64,000 bases of DNA from Neocallimastix lanati (nom. inval.) (GCA_016946835.1 JACVTC010000028.1:503501-567500), one strand, 5' to 3'; counted from the first letter of the stretch, positions 49,446-62,312 are shown. Numbers and translations: made by a program. Notes: generated from the letters alone by a model not told the origin.

Positions 49446-50925
49446 TAGAAAAAAATATAAAAATATTTATCTTTATTAAAGAGTATTTATTTTAAGAATT
49501 TATAATATACAATAAATAATGTAGGAAAACAATTATAAAATATGTTTTATTAAAACATATTTTTAATTATTGAATTAATAAAAATTACAAATAATTATTA
49601 TTTATTATATAGTTTTAAATAATAATTCTTGATTTCTAAAAAAGAAATCAAAGAAATATTTATGCAATAATTGAAAAATAAATTTATTTACTAATCTTTA
49701 AAAAATTATTTTAAGAAAAACATTAAAAGAACAAAACATGAAAAAGTTTCGATTGATAATCTATATATATCAATCATTGTATCTTAAGATAAAACCATAA
49801 TTAATAATGGATAAAAAATTTGAATAGGATTTTAACAAATTAGTAATAATAAAAAAAAATAAATAATAAAACATAGTAATATAAAAAAAAGAAGTAAAAA
49901 TATAATATATAAAAAAAAATATATATAATAAAAAATTAATTAATATTAATTATTAATTGGGGATAGAATATAGATAATATTCTATAAGAATATATCTAGA
50001 TTCTTACATCAAAAAATGTAAGAATTAGATTTATTCTTATTTGAATGGTCTTCACTTCTTTATAATTATATTCTGGGTAATAATTAATAATATAAAATAT
50101 TTATGAAATATTTATTTAATTTAGTATATATTTATTCATTAAATTAATTATTTTTATATTTATCATGTTGATATTTATATATTTACATATTAAATTTTTA
50201 ATTTAATAAATTATTACAAATTTGTTCATTTATTAATTAATTAAACATTTATTTAGGTTAATATATATACATTTATTTATAATTATTTATTTAAGTCATT
50301 TTATTATTAAAATTAATATTAATTATTAGTTTGTTTATTTAAATATATGTCAACAATATAAACAATATTGATTTTATTAATAATACAGAAAAATATTAAT
50401 TCTAATAATTCAACGAATGAATATTTAAATTCAAATTTCACAATAAATAATTGCATTTTATTTTTATTAAGTACAAAATATCTTATAAATCAGTTAAAAT
50501 CTTATGATAATTTTAATAATGATAATATTAATAATATTATTGATAGCGATATTAAACATGTAACCAACCAAAAGGAACTTTTAAATAATTATGAAAACAA
50601 TACTTTTATTGTAAGAATCTATAATTATTTTTTACAGATTATATTTTCTTAAGTTATAATTAATATAACTTTTATTTAAATTATATTACATTTTTATAAA
50701 TTTAAAAATAATAATTTATTTAATCATTTATTTAAATATTAGTTTTAGTTATTTATTTAAATTAAACTATAAAACTAAAACGCTATTCTATATCTTATAA
50801 TGTATTCTATAATGTATTCTGTATTTTGTTTACTACATAATTTAATATTATTAATATATTATTTTCCTTGTAATGTAAATTTATATTTTTCTGATCGAAA
50901 TATCTTTTATTCTTTTATTTTTTTA
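49446..50925. other. AT-rich DNA, one unrecognised open frame
   Basis: The only notable open frame, 50368-50652 plus, encodes an Asn-rich stretch (NSNNSTNEYLNSNFTINNCI, then IDSDIKHVTNQKELLNNYEN). It lacks a recognisable domain, signal or splice context. It may be transposon debris like that which follows, or chance. The long hairpin at 49984-50040 is listed separately. Confidence 0.4.
49984..50040. other. 26 bp imperfect hairpin
   Basis: The left arm (49984-50009) and right arm (50016-50040) are complementary except for one mismatch and one bulged base. They flank a six-base loop, CAAAAA. The inner ten pairs, ATTCTTACAT/ATGTAAGAAT, are perfect. It stands alone in AT-rich DNA. Confidence 0.75.
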
Positions 50926-50929
50926 TTTT

Positions 50930-51420
50930 CGATTATTAGATTGGATTAGAGAATCGGTTAATTAGGGTTTTTCCAATTACTTCGTGGAAATAATCGGTTT
51001 TACTTAATTAATGTGGTGATCGATATGGAGAGAATATATAAATCAAAAACTTATCTAGGAAAAGATTAGATAGAAAAACCTAGTTAAGAGATTAATGTGG
51101 TGATCGATATGGAGAGAATAAATAAATCAAAAACTTATCTAGGAAAAGATTAATAGAAAAACCTAGTTAAGAGATTTGTTAAGGTTAGAAAACACATTTT
51201 ATATCTAATCTTATTTTTTTGAAAAAAATATAAATAAGGTACTTGAGTTCTCTTTGAGAAATCAAGAGTTATTATTATAACAAGTATAATAATCATAATA
51301 TATTCGAAATTTGGTATCTTGTTTAATATATTTACTATAGTAAGCTCAATATATTAGATTTGAATTATAGGTAAGTATGATTCTTTTCTAACCTTTAATA
51401 TTAGCAGTTAGAGCTAATAT
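50930..51420 (+). mobile_element. Possible LTR-like fragment with duplication
   Basis: A 490 bp island of higher complexity in front of retroelement debris. It includes a tandem 84 bp duplication, a TATA-like ATATAAATAAGG (near 51226) followed by a possible R region, and no coding capacity. The layout suggests a solo or orphan LTR of a gypsy- or copia-like element. No matching second LTR was found in the window, so this is an inference. Confidence 0.4.
51008..51174. repeat. 84 bp tandem duplication
   Basis: Two copies start at 51008 and 51092, each beginning TTAATGTGGTGATCGATATG and containing CTTATCTAGGAAAAG and AACCTAGTTAAGAGA. They differ by only one substitution and a two-base length change, so the duplication is recent compared with the decayed surroundings. 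Confidence 0.9.
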
Positions 51421-51989
51421 TAACAATTAATAATATAATTATAATTAATTTTATAATTAAATTATTTCATTTATTGACTTTGAAGGATATGATTCTAATC
51501 ATGATTCCATTAATGATTGCGATATTATATTAAATAAAGTATTTTATTCTAAACAAGTAAATAAAAACTTTATTAGAGGTATTCAATTTTCATATATTAA
51601 TCTTATATCCACTATAAACTTATTAAAAATAAACTTTATCTTATAATATCTGACACTACCAATATTTCAATATTTCTAATTCTATATAAGTATTTTATTT
51701 CATTATAAATTATTCTTAAAATGCCACCAACCTTAACTTTGATAAAAAGCATAAATAAATGTAAAATCAAGAATAAAATCCTGTAGTCATGTGTAGAATA
51801 ACAAAATTCGAATATAATAATAAAAAAATAATAAAATTACTTAGTATAAAAATAGTTTAGTTTATAATTTAATTTATAGTTTACTAATAAATAAATTTAA
51901 ATGTAATTTTATATTTTATATTATTAATAAAAAACTTTTAACATATATTCTTAAATTCATTTGTTTTCTATTATTAAGTTATTGTATTA

Positions 51990-52910
51990 TTTATAATCTA
52001 TTTATTTTTCCTTATGCAAACGTTAGTATTTATGATGCAGAATGAATAAGTTATTATATTTTTGTTGGAATTTAGGAAAATTATTCTAACAAAAATAACA
52101 TAATCAATATACAAATAAATTATTTTGTTCTGTATTGATATGGAACTTTCCTGTAATCTATTATTAAGACAAATTTTAATATAATTACTAATACAAATAA
52201 AAATTTTTAATTGTAGAATCAATGACTCTACTATAACCAATGTAAATTTCTCACTTTCCATTATGCTTAGGAACTAACATTATTAAAGAATACCATTTTG
52301 AATAAGAAGGATCAATCAATCTTTTATCACTCAATTTAGTTAATTCTTCCTTTAATATGTCTGACTTTGACTTGGAAAGTTTGAAGTGCTTTTACTTAAT
52401 AGGTTTAGTACCAATTTTTAATCTAGTTTTATGAAGAAATAACTCAGAAGGAGTTCTTCAGAAAACGTTGCAATTACTATTATGTAATAGTCAAATATTT
52501 TTGTGATCTATTCTTTAAAAATTTATTTAATGTGTTAGCGAACCTTTCATCACGAATATATTCTTTCAGAGGTAGACTTTCAATTTTCTTAATGTCATTA
52601 GGAATATCTCCATTAGGTAATGCTTTTAATGCACACATTAACTTTTCTTCTTCACCATACATGACGAAAACTATACAATTTTTTATGAATAGGCAATTAT
52701 TAATCCATTAAAGTCCCTAAATTAATAAGGGTATTGAAGAAGGGATCTTCTTTATTGACTACTCTATATTTTACTAACATTTCAATTTATTGATTTTATA
52801 GGAATCTGAGCAACATAATCTTCCAAATGTTATTCATTTTGAGAGTTCTTCATTTTGAGAGGCTAATCGAATTCTTCCGCAGCTAATATCAATTGGGTTA
52901 TGTTTCACTG
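51990..52910 (-). mobile_element. Ty3/gypsy fossil (linker and RT start)
   Basis: Broken Ty3/gypsy remnant on the minus strand. Recognisable parts are a protease-RT linker region (about 52662-52480) and the beginning of the reverse transcriptase (about 52370-52260, LSDKRLIDPSYSKWYS then LIMLVPKHNGK, followed by more weakly matching sequence to about 51990). Gag, RNase H, integrase and LTRs were not identified. Multiple breaks make it an old partial copy. Confidence 0.65.
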
Positions 52911-53985
52911 AAAGGTTACTTTAATTAAATATTTTATAATTAGGAACTAGAATAACTAATACATAAATATTATAAATATTGTTAATTAAAGTTAATCTAT
53001 TAAAATCAAATTTATATATTAAATGATGTGGCCACATAATTGATTATATTGAAGTATTAATTTATTATTTCATATTTATTATTTAATTATTCAATTAATA
53101 ATTATCTTTAAATTTAATAATATTTTCAAAGAAAATATGATTTTAATTCTTTATAGTTTAATATTAGATATTTTTTATTATTAAATTAAATTCTATATTA
53201 TCAATATTGGGCTTAAATAAATATAAATATTATTTTATTTTATATTCATTAATTACTTTATATAAATGCCAGTTAAAATTTTTTGAATTATCTTTTGTAG
53301 ATTACTATTATTTGGCATCTTGACTTAATTATTATGGGCAAATTGACTCAAAGCTATTATATTTAGTAAATTATAAAACAAAAATTAATTAAATCAAAAT
53401 AAATGAAAGCAAAGATAATAATAATAATAAAATTAATTAATCTTTAATTAAAACAAGAAAATGTTAATAGTTAATATTCTTTTTATTTAATAAAATTTAA
53501 ATAAACAAAGTAATAATTAATTAACTTGTAAATAATTATTAAGTAATTTTTTAAATATCTTATAAACAAACAAAGACTAAAAATTAAAAATTTAATAATT
53601 AAATAAACTTTAAATTACTTTTACTTTAAATGACAATTAATATTTTATTTAATTCATAACTCAATTTCAATTTATAAATTACTTTTTTAAACAAAATTAT
53701 AATTGAAGCACATTTTTAAACTACATTTTATTGATACTTTAAATGTAAATATTTGTTTAATTTAATAACAAATTATTATTTATTTTTATTTTGTTTATTG
53801 TTTAAAAATATAAATAGTTTAAAATTATGTAAAAATATAAAACATATATGTAAAGAATTTACATTCATAAATGTAATTTTATTTTATTATAATGTATCAC
53901 CAAAATTTTATTATAAAATTATCTTTATAAAATTAATGTGGTCAACAAATACCAACAATTATAATTAAAATTATTACATAATAAA
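52911..53985. other. AT-rich DNA between retroelement fossils
   Basis: No feature was recognised. The open frame at 53753-53968 is Ile/Phe/Asn-rich with no domain. This stretch may contain further retroelement sequence decayed past recognition. Confidence 0.4.
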
Positions 53986-53999
53986 AAATTAATGATTTA

Positions 54000-54420
54000 T
54001 TTTTAATATTTTCTTTTAACATTATCTTCTATTTTTAATTAAATTAAGTTGACATTGTTTTTAAATTAAAAATATAATATTACTTTATTCTTAATATTAA
54101 AATAATAAATAGATAATACATGAAACGCGTTCAGTCATAATAATAACTTAAATAAATTAATAATTAAAAAAATACTAATTATATCTATAGTTTACATATT
54201 TATTATATATTAAGATTTAGTTTAATTTTATTGAATATTTAATTAAAAAATAATATATCATTATAAAAAGGTTTTCGTATATTTTATTAAATAGCCTAAT
54301 ATTATAAAATAGAACAATTAAATTTATTAATAATATACTAATGAATAAAAAATATAAATAGAAGAAAATATTTTATAAAATTTTGAAATCTTTGTAATTG
54401 CTTAAAATTTCTTAACACAA
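54000..54420 (+). mobile_element. LTR-like copy A (copia-type graveyard)
   Basis: Homologous to the sequence at about 56720-57150. They share AATATTAAAATAATAAATAG directly followed by ATAATA, a TATAGTTTA(C/T)A(A/T)ATTTATTA block, and a TATAAATAGAAGA TATA-type box followed by a T-rich end. It is interpreted as a diverged LTR or solo LTR. Divergence from its partners is substantial, implying an old insertion. Confidence 0.5.
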
Positions 54421-54424
54421 AATT

Positions 54425-55440
54425 CAATTTTGTAAATTAAGAATATTAGTTATAAATCAATGATAGATATTTTTCTTATACGCCGAAGGTAAAAAAGTAT
54501 TACTTATTTTAAGGAATAAGCATAAGAGATATTAAACAATAATCAACATGGTATAATGGTCTAGTATTAGAATTAAACTAAATTAAAGTAGTAGTAGACC
54601 TCGTAATAATTTTCTATAATAAAAGAAAATTAATAAAAATATATATAAAATTATTATTATAATAATAATAATAATTAAAGAAAATATTATAAGTTAAAAT
54701 AATTAAAGGTTAAAAAAAAATAAATTAACAAATAATACATGTCATATTAAATAAAAATATTTAATTAATTATAAATAAAATGATAAAACAGTCAATAAGC
54801 TAATAAAAAGTACTTATTTTCTATAAAATTAAATATATATAATAAAAAAATATTAGACATTTTTAATATAAAAATATTAAAAAAATAAAAAAAACTATAA
54901 AAGAGGTTTACTATATTATCATTTATTTTTCAAAAAAAATATTGTAACTTTAGAAGTAGTGATATAAGTAAACATATAAGTGGTTTTCATAATTAGTTTA
55001 TCCTTCACAGTTGGCATACTGGGAAACTCTGAACTATTCTACAGACGTATAAATGTGTAAGAGAGTCATTTGGTACTAGTAGTATACAGTCCCTAACCCT
55101 TTTAATTATAGACTTTTGAAAAGCAATAAATACAATTTACCTTTTCTTTCTACTAATAATAATAATAATAAAAATTTTATTTATAATAATAAATTTAGAA
55201 ATAATAATTATTATTATATTAATTGGATCAAAAATTTTATAATTTCACTTAAATTCGTGAAGGAATCGAACATAGAAGGACTACTTTAAAAGGTTTCCAA
55301 TTCATATATAATGAATTTGATGATGTAGCAAATATCAAAACAGTTCCAAGTTACAAAACAAACCGTACAACCCTTCTAACAAACAAGCCTCTGAAACTTT
55401 TGAGTTAATTCAAAAGGACCACGGTAACCATTGATAGAAC
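54425..55440 (+). mobile_element. Unassigned retroelement-like debris
   Basis: Patches of normal base composition (54950-55150 and 55240-55440) lie between LTR-like copies A and C. They give protein-like runs that I could not assign securely; the position suggests gag-derived sequence of a copia-type element. Broken and partial. Confidence 0.35.
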
Positions 55441-55459
55441 ATCTGTAAAGATATGATCA

Positions 55460-56158
55460 ATATCTTTAATACATTAATTAATTTATTTTGTACATTAAAT
55501 TATATAATGTAATTCACGTTTACAAAGTAATGCTAATTCATTAAATTATGTAAAATATATTAATTTATGTAATGAATTGATTTATACAAATTAATAATAA
55601 ATTTATATTATTTACAATCTATAAATTTAGAAATATAAGATTAATTTCTAAATAACTTAAAATTTAGTAATAAAATATTTTAATAATTTTAGTTTAGTTT
55701 AATTTTAGTTTAGTATAATAATCATAAAATTAAATAGTAAATATATAATTAATAGTATTAATAATAAAAGAATAATAAATAAATTATAAAATTAGGATTT
55801 ATTCAATTTGAGTCAAAATAAATTGAATAAAAAGTTTATTGAATTAGTTATAGTTATTTTATAACTTTATTTAATTTTAGATTAGTTTTTGTTTATTTTA
55901 TATTGAATATATGTTTAAATAAATAGAAAGAGAATATTATAATAATTAAGAAAAAATATAAATACATGTAAAATTATTTTGTTTCGTTAAAAAATGTAGT
56001 TGTTATTAACTATTTTGCAGTTAATAACTAATAAAAGAATTTTTTAATAAAGTGGTATTAATGAAAAAGAAGTTTTTTAATAAAACAAAATTAATTGTGT
56101 TTTTTATTAATAGTGTTTTTGTGTAATTGTAATCTGTTCCATAATAACACATTTTTAG
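55460..56158 (+). mobile_element. LTR-like copy C
   Basis: AT-rich segment with a TATA-type AAATATAAATACATG near 55958 and an end of ATTGTAATCTGTTCC, matching the end of copy B (ATTGTAATCTATTTTAG near 57123). It directly precedes the integrase fragment at 56166. Interpreted as an old LTR, with boundaries approximate. Confidence 0.45.
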
Positions 56159-56165
56159 ACCATCC

Positions 56166-56640
56166 ATGTATAAGTATAAATACATTTTAATCCTCCTAGA
56201 TGACTACACAAGATACGAATGTATTCTATTTACTAATTCAAATGAAAAGATTTTCAATATATTCTTTAAATGGGACAAGAAAATTAGAAATATATTCAAC
56301 AAAAGCATTAAATATATCAGAAATGACAATGGACAGAATTCAAAAATTCATGTTTCGAAAAACTCTAAAATAACGAAGGCATTATACAACAGTTCATTGT
56401 CCCATACAACCCATAACAAAATGGCAGTTCCGAAAGATTCAACAGAACAATTATTAATTCAGCAAAAGTCATACTAAAGGAAGCTAAACTTAATAGACAA
56501 TTCTGGGAAGATGCAGTTGAATACAGCGTAACAGTATTAACCAACATGTTCCTTATGAATTATTATACAACGAAAAGGTGGATTACAATAAATTTAAAAT
56601 CTTTGGATGTCTAGTTTTTTTATTACGTATAGGATATCCT
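56166..56640 (+). mobile_element. Copia integrase fossil fragment
   Basis: Ty1/copia integrase remnant on the plus strand, recognised by ILLDDYTRYECILFTNSNEK, YIRNDNGQN and downstream copia-integrase words (AKVILKEAKLNRQFWEDAVE-like and NEKVDYNKFKIFGCLVF-like in other frames). It lies between LTR-like copies C and B. Several breaks and no other protein domain next to it; an old partial copy. Confidence 0.75.
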
Positions 56641-56719
56641 CTAAGTAAAATAATTTAAATGAATTAATTAAAGTTTAAAACAAAATAAATTAATAATTTA
56701 TTTTGTGAAAATTAAGTTT

Positions 56720-57150
56720 CAAAATTTAATCATGACTCCTTTAACATTGTTTTTAAATAGAAAATAAATAAAGACTTTACTTATAATATTAAAATAATAA
56801 ATAGATAATAAATGTACTTAATTTTAATTATTTAGTATTTAGTTTAATTAATAATTATATTTTTCTAAATTTAGCTATAGTTTATAAATTTATTATTTAA
56901 TAAAATTCATTAGGATAGTTTTATATTAAAATATATGTAATTTAAATAAAATAATATATTATCAATGTATTTAGGAAAAGTATAAATAGAAGATACTTTT
57001 CACATTTTTTCTCGATGTAATTGTTATTGAATAAATAACTATTAATAAATATTAAATATTAATAAAATATATTTTTAATAAAAAATTTTTTTAATAAAAT
57101 AAAATTTATTGTATCTTTGTTATTGTAATCTATTTTAGTATTTTTTTTTA
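56720..57150 (+). mobile_element. LTR-like copy B
   Basis: Related to copies A (54000-54420) and C (55460-56158) by AATATTAAAATAATAAATAG, the TATAAATAGAAGA box near 56980 and the end TTGTTATTGTAATCTATT. It separates the plus-strand integrase piece from the minus-strand copia fossil, so two insertions appear to meet here. Confidence 0.5.
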
Positions 57151-57154
57151 CAGT

Positions 57155-57743
57155 ATCTTGCTTCAATGATGGTACAAAGGTTTTTTTATAGTCGATACCA
57201 TATTGTTGTGTGTAACCTTTAGCTACCAATCTTGCTTTTCTCTTAATTATATTTCCATCGGCCTCTCGTTTATATTTGAATACCTAACGAGATGATATTA
57301 TATTTGTTCCAGACGGAGTATTCTCAACAACTTTAAATACGTTTGATTTCTTCATTGAGTTTAATTTTTCATTAATCGCACATTCCTATTCCTTCTTGTC
57401 GTGTAAGTTGGATATATCTTTATAGTTGTATGGTTCTTTATATATAATATTTTTATTGTTTGAACTATAAATAGTAGTTGAGACTTCATTTTTATTTTTT
57501 TTATTTGGTTGATTTTTTGTAATTAATTTTCTTTTTGTAGAATAGTGAGTTTTATAGTTTATAATGTTGTTTAATTCATTTTGATTGTAAATTTCTTCTT
57601 TATCATTTGAAATTATATTGTTTAATTTATTATTATTATCTACATTTTGGCATTCAGGAACGTTGATGTGATTGTTTTTATTATAGCTAATATTAATAAT
57701 ATTATTATTATTGCTATTATTAATGTTATTAGTATTGTTATTG

Positions 57744-57776
<33 letters not shown>

Positions 57777-58620
57777 ATTGTTATTATTTCTATTGTTGTA
57801 GTTATTGTTATAATTAACGTTATTTAATGTGTTCGTTAAATTTTTTATATTGCTTAATATATTGTTGAACATTGTTTTTGTTAATTAGTATGTTTGAATT
57901 GGTGTTTTGTAGATTGGAAGATTTATTATTGTGGGAATTTTGTATTTCATCTTATGTATTAGTAAATTCATTATTTTGGTAAATTTGATGTTTGTCATTT
58001 ATTTCATTTTGTATATTAGTAGGTTCATTATTAGAATAAACTCAATGTTTGTCATTACTCTCCCCGAATTCGTTATTGGGTAAATTTGAGTGTGAATGAG
58101 TGTTACCAGGATCATTTACTAAGAAATCTACTTATCGATATATATAATCTTATTATTAATTAAATCTAAGATTTTATAAGAGGAAACATTTTTGTTGTAA
58201 CCTAGAAATATTCCAGGATGAGCGTTGTCGTTAAATTTGTAAAGAAATTCTTTAGGGATATAGAAATAAATTCTGCAGCCAAAGGCACGGAAAATACTAT
58301 AATCAACGGATTTGTTATAAAGAATGTCAAATGGAATTTTATTATAGATTCCTCGATGAGGTAAACGATTGTGAATAAAATTTGCTGTGTCGATAGCAAA
58401 TTCCAAAAATTACGACTTAATTTTGAATCATTAAGCATTGCTTTAGCAGCAGAGATAAGTATTCCATTAAAACGTTCTACTTCTCTATTTTGAAATTGTT
58501 GTTTAGAAATTCTTTTCCATTATCGGAGTGTATAGATTTAATTGAAGTGTTGAAAAATAATTTTTAATTCCATTGTACCAAATGATAAAGTTGTTGAATG
58601 TTTCACTTTTGTATTAATTA
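57155..58620 (-). mobile_element. Copia fossil (integrase to RT start)
   Basis: Ty1/copia remnant on the minus strand. In reading order the parts are: integrase core end (near 58540, SIKSIHSDNGKEF), integrase C-terminal region (58440-58128, FAIDTANFIHNRLPHRGI, DYSIFRAFGCRIYFYIP and GIFLGYN), an Asn-rich linker (about 58100-57420) and the reverse-transcriptase start (about 57300-57170, VFKYKREADGNI then KARLVAKGYTQQYGIDY). Gag, RNase H and flanking LTRs are not visible. Broken at several points, but the protein motifs are well preserved, so it is probably younger than its neighbours. Confidence 0.85.
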
Positions 58621-59880
58621 AATTATTACTTAGCGTTTATTTTTAATCTATCTATTATCGGTTATTTAGATATATAGTATTGTAAAAGTTGGATTTAATA
58701 AAAACTAAAATAACGAAAAACAAACAATACAAAGAGTAAGAATGGATTAATAACCTTTATTTTTTTTATAAAATATTATTAATAATTCTTTACTTATTTG
58801 TACTTTCCTATATTCATGATAACCTAAACCAATTATAAAAATAAATTATTTTGATATACATTCAATTAAATTTTGTAAATAATTTTAAAATCAATCTTAA
58901 TTAATTTATTGTTTATATTATTAAAAATAATTATATATTAAAATATTATTGTAAATATTTATTATTAAAAATTATATATATTTTTTTTAAGATATTATTA
59001 TTTTTATTAAAATTATTAATTAAATTTATTATCCAAATTATTAATTAAGTAGTATAATAAAAATTTATTTATTAAAAATTATTAAATATTATTATAAAAT
59101 TTATTATTAAAATTATTAATTATTATAAAATTTTATTAATTAAATACTATCAAATTTACTATTAAAATTATTAATTAAATATTATAAAAATTTTATTTAA
59201 ATTTTGAAAATAATTACAAGCATTATTTAAAAATAATTAAAGATTATTAAATTGATTATATTAATCTTTAAAAATGTTTTATTAAACTTAAAAAGTATCA
59301 AAGAAAGTATTAAAAAATATTTTTTATATATTTATTTTATAATTATTTCCAATTGAATTATATTTAAAAATTATATTATCATATTTATAAAAATTAAAAC
59401 GAAAATAAATTATTGATATAAAATTAATTTAATAATTTTATAAAATTATTTAACATATAAACAAATAATTATTGTTTAAATTTATAAAAAAATATAAGTA
59501 TTACAAAAGTTCTTAAAATATAAATATGTAATTAAAAAATTATTAAAAAAAAGTTTTAATAAATAATAAATAATAAATAATAAAAATATATATATATATA
59601 TTAAAATAATTATTTTTTAAAATCAAAGTAGGGTAGTCTTGATCCCCCCTGCGTGATTTTAATTAACCCCGAATCTACCATTTTGTAATAAAGAATAAAA
59701 TAATAATGATATTTTTATCATAAATTCTAAAATAATTGCTAAGATTTTTATATAATTTATGTTTTAAATTTAAATAAAATAGTACGTTTTATTAGAAATA
59801 TTTACTAAGTCGATATGTCTATATAGTAATATACTATATAGATATATAATAATAATAATGATAAATATATTTAAATAATT
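58621..59880. other. AT-rich DNA with one GC-rich patch
   Basis: Featureless AT-rich sequence except for about 59627-59690, which is strikingly G+C-rich (TTGATCCCCCCTGCGTGATT, then AACCCCGAATCTACC). It shows a weak 5 bp inverted repeat, GGTAG/CTACC. It may be a leftover transposon terminus. No coding signal was seen. Confidence 0.5.
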
Positions 59881-59884
59881 TAGT

Positions 59885-62020
59885 TTCCGTTATTAGAGGG
59901 AGAGGGTATGAATTTCTTATAGTTACTGCATTTAATTTTTTATAGTCAACATGTAACCATTGAACCTTCTTTTTTTCTTTTGGAAAAGGACAAGATATTC
60001 AGCAGGTGATTCTGATGGTCTAATAAATCCTTTTTCTAAATTTTCTTTTATATAATCCTTTAGAACTTGTGATATTCATTTTCAGTTAATGGATAAATCG
60101 GGTCGTAATGAAGTGTAGCGTCTTTTTCTAAAACAATCTTACAGTCAGTTAAATAGTGAGGAGGTAATTTATCTGCTTCTTTTTTGCTAAATACAATTGC
60201 TAAATCTTAATATTAATGAGGAATTTCTTCTATTTTTGGATCCTCGTTTTCAATATCAATTTTATCTTTCGTTGAAAGGAAACAATATATTAAAAAATTA
60301 TAACTAAATTCCTTTTTATTATTATATAACTCTTGAAGATTTTTGTTAAATTTTTTGAAGAAAATTTACTTTTAGATTTATTTAAATATTTTTACATATA
60401 CAAAAATTTTAGAATTTTTATTAGTAGAATTTTTTATATTTATTAAACTTTGGATTTTTTGAAAAATTTGAAAAATTATTTAAATTAAATTTTTCGGAGA
60501 TATTTTTTGAAAAATTTTATGATCTATTTTTTGAAAAATTTTTATAATAAAATTTATTTTTTATTCTTCTTTTAAAAAATTTATTTTTAAAAAATTTTCT
60601 TTTTCAAAGAATTTAAATAAAAAATATTTCACATATTTTTTTTGAGATTTATTTATTATTTTATTTGAAGAGTTATATTTGAAATAAGAATATAAAGTGT
60701 TATTTTTATAATTAATTATAATGTACTTTGAATTTTCTAATAAACTGATTACCAAAAAGTAAATCAGTAGGAATACAATTTGAAATTAAAAAATTTTCTT
60801 TAAAATCTTGAAAATAAAATTTATTATTTTTAAAAAATTTAATTTGGAAATTCAGCCAAACGAATTGATCATATACCGTTGACTATGAATTTATTTTTTT
60901 GTTTTTTTTAATATTTAATTTTAATTTATTTACTAATTTTTCGGTAATAAGATTATAAAAGGATCCTGAATCTAACATTGATTCAGATGTTAATTTTTGA
61001 AATTTTTTCATTTTTAATTGTAAAATTATTTAAAAATTTAATAGGAATATAAGATTTAAATAAAAGAAAAGTAGATGGGAGATTTGATTCATTGATTGAA
61101 TCAAGTGTAAGAAAATTATAATAAATTGTTTTTAATTTTTTTGATGTTCTGGACTCCTTTTGAAGCACATCAATTAGTCTTTTTTGGTTATTATTTTGGT
61201 TATTATTATTGTTATTATTATTAAAATAATTATTGCTTGATTTATTTTTAGTATAATAATGACTATTATTATAATTTATGTTATTGTTTACGTGTGGGCT
61301 TGAATGTTTTTTTCTCAATATTTTATTACCATTATTATTTCTTAATTGGTCCTTGCATTTAATATTATTTTCAAATAAGATACACTTGGTATAAATATCA
61401 CCAAGCTTAGAAGGGAATTCCTCCATTTTTTCTATTTCTTCTTGGAACTTTGGGTGAAGTCCATTATAGAAAAATAAGACTAAAGCTTCTTCATCCCAAG
61501 ACAGACCAGTAGTTAACGTTCTAAACTTTTCTATATAATCATTTATTTTTTCCCTACGAATGTTTTAATTTTTTACTAACAGGATTTTAGCCAATTTTTT
61601 TTTTTACTTGCAACATTCATAAAAATTTAGCCTTATATTACTTATTAATTCCTTTAGTGTTCCTGAATGATTGTTCTCGTTATAGGTAGCAACAAACCAA
61701 TTTCTTGTGCCGTCCCTCAAACGAGATTTGACAAAGTTTATTTTTACTTCTTCTGGTAATCCTAAGTTGGGATAAGTTGAGAAAGTATCTTCACATAATT
61801 GACAGAATGAATCTGTGTCATTAGTGATACCCGAAAAGAATCCAGGTTCAGGTACTTGCTGTAAATTATAAGAATAACTATAAACTATATTTTCATGATG
61901 ACATCATTATCTGCATCACTTCTGATAGAAATAGATATGCTATCATCTTGATTTTGTGGTATAATTTGGTTAGAAGAGGGTTCATCATTGGTACCAATTT
62001 TTAAATCTAATTTTCCATTT
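59885..62020 (-). mobile_element. Ty3/gypsy fossil (gag, PR, RT start)
   Basis: Ty3/gypsy remnant on the minus strand. Parts in order: gag capsid-type region (about 62000-61430, with LPEEVKINFVKSRLRDGTRN, WFVATYNENN and ALVLFFYNGLHPKFQEEIEK), an Asn-rich linker (61426-61030), an aspartic protease start (MLDSGSFYNLITEKLVNKLK, near 60977), the protease-RT linker with HYLTDCKIVLEKDATLHYDP (near 60150), and the reverse-transcriptase start (KENLEKGFIRPSESPAEY and VDYKKLNAVTIRNSYPLPLI). RNase H, integrase and LTRs are not present. Several breaks; moderately old. Confidence 0.85.
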
Positions 62021-62099
62021 AATATTTAAAAAAAAAAAAAAAAAAAAAAAGGCTTGATGATCCTGATCGATTTGCTAATCTTTGATTTTTCCTACCTTT

Positions 62100-62110
62100 A
62101 TAATATAATC

Positions 62111-62152
<42 letters not shown>

Positions 62153-62157
62153 AATAA

Positions 62158-62250
<93 letters not shown>
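62100..62250. repeat. Poly-A plus AAT microsatellite
   Basis: A run of about 37 A (62114-62150) passes into roughly 95 bp of (AAT)n. Frames through it read poly-K/poly-N on one strand and poly-L/poly-F on the other and are not genes. Confidence 0.9.
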
Positions 62251-62252
<2 letters not shown>

Positions 62253-62278
62253 TGGTTTTGTTAAAACCCCGTTTATTT

Positions 62279-62312
<34 letters not shown>

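Noticed and set aside
53753-53968. 71-residue open frame
   Set aside because: Ile/Phe/Asn-rich, AT-driven, with no domain or splice context, amid decayed retroelement DNA.
54545-54575. tRNA gene suggested by TGGTATAATGGTCTAGTA
   Set aside because: It resembles a box A, but there is no box B, acceptor pairing or anticodon arm downstream.
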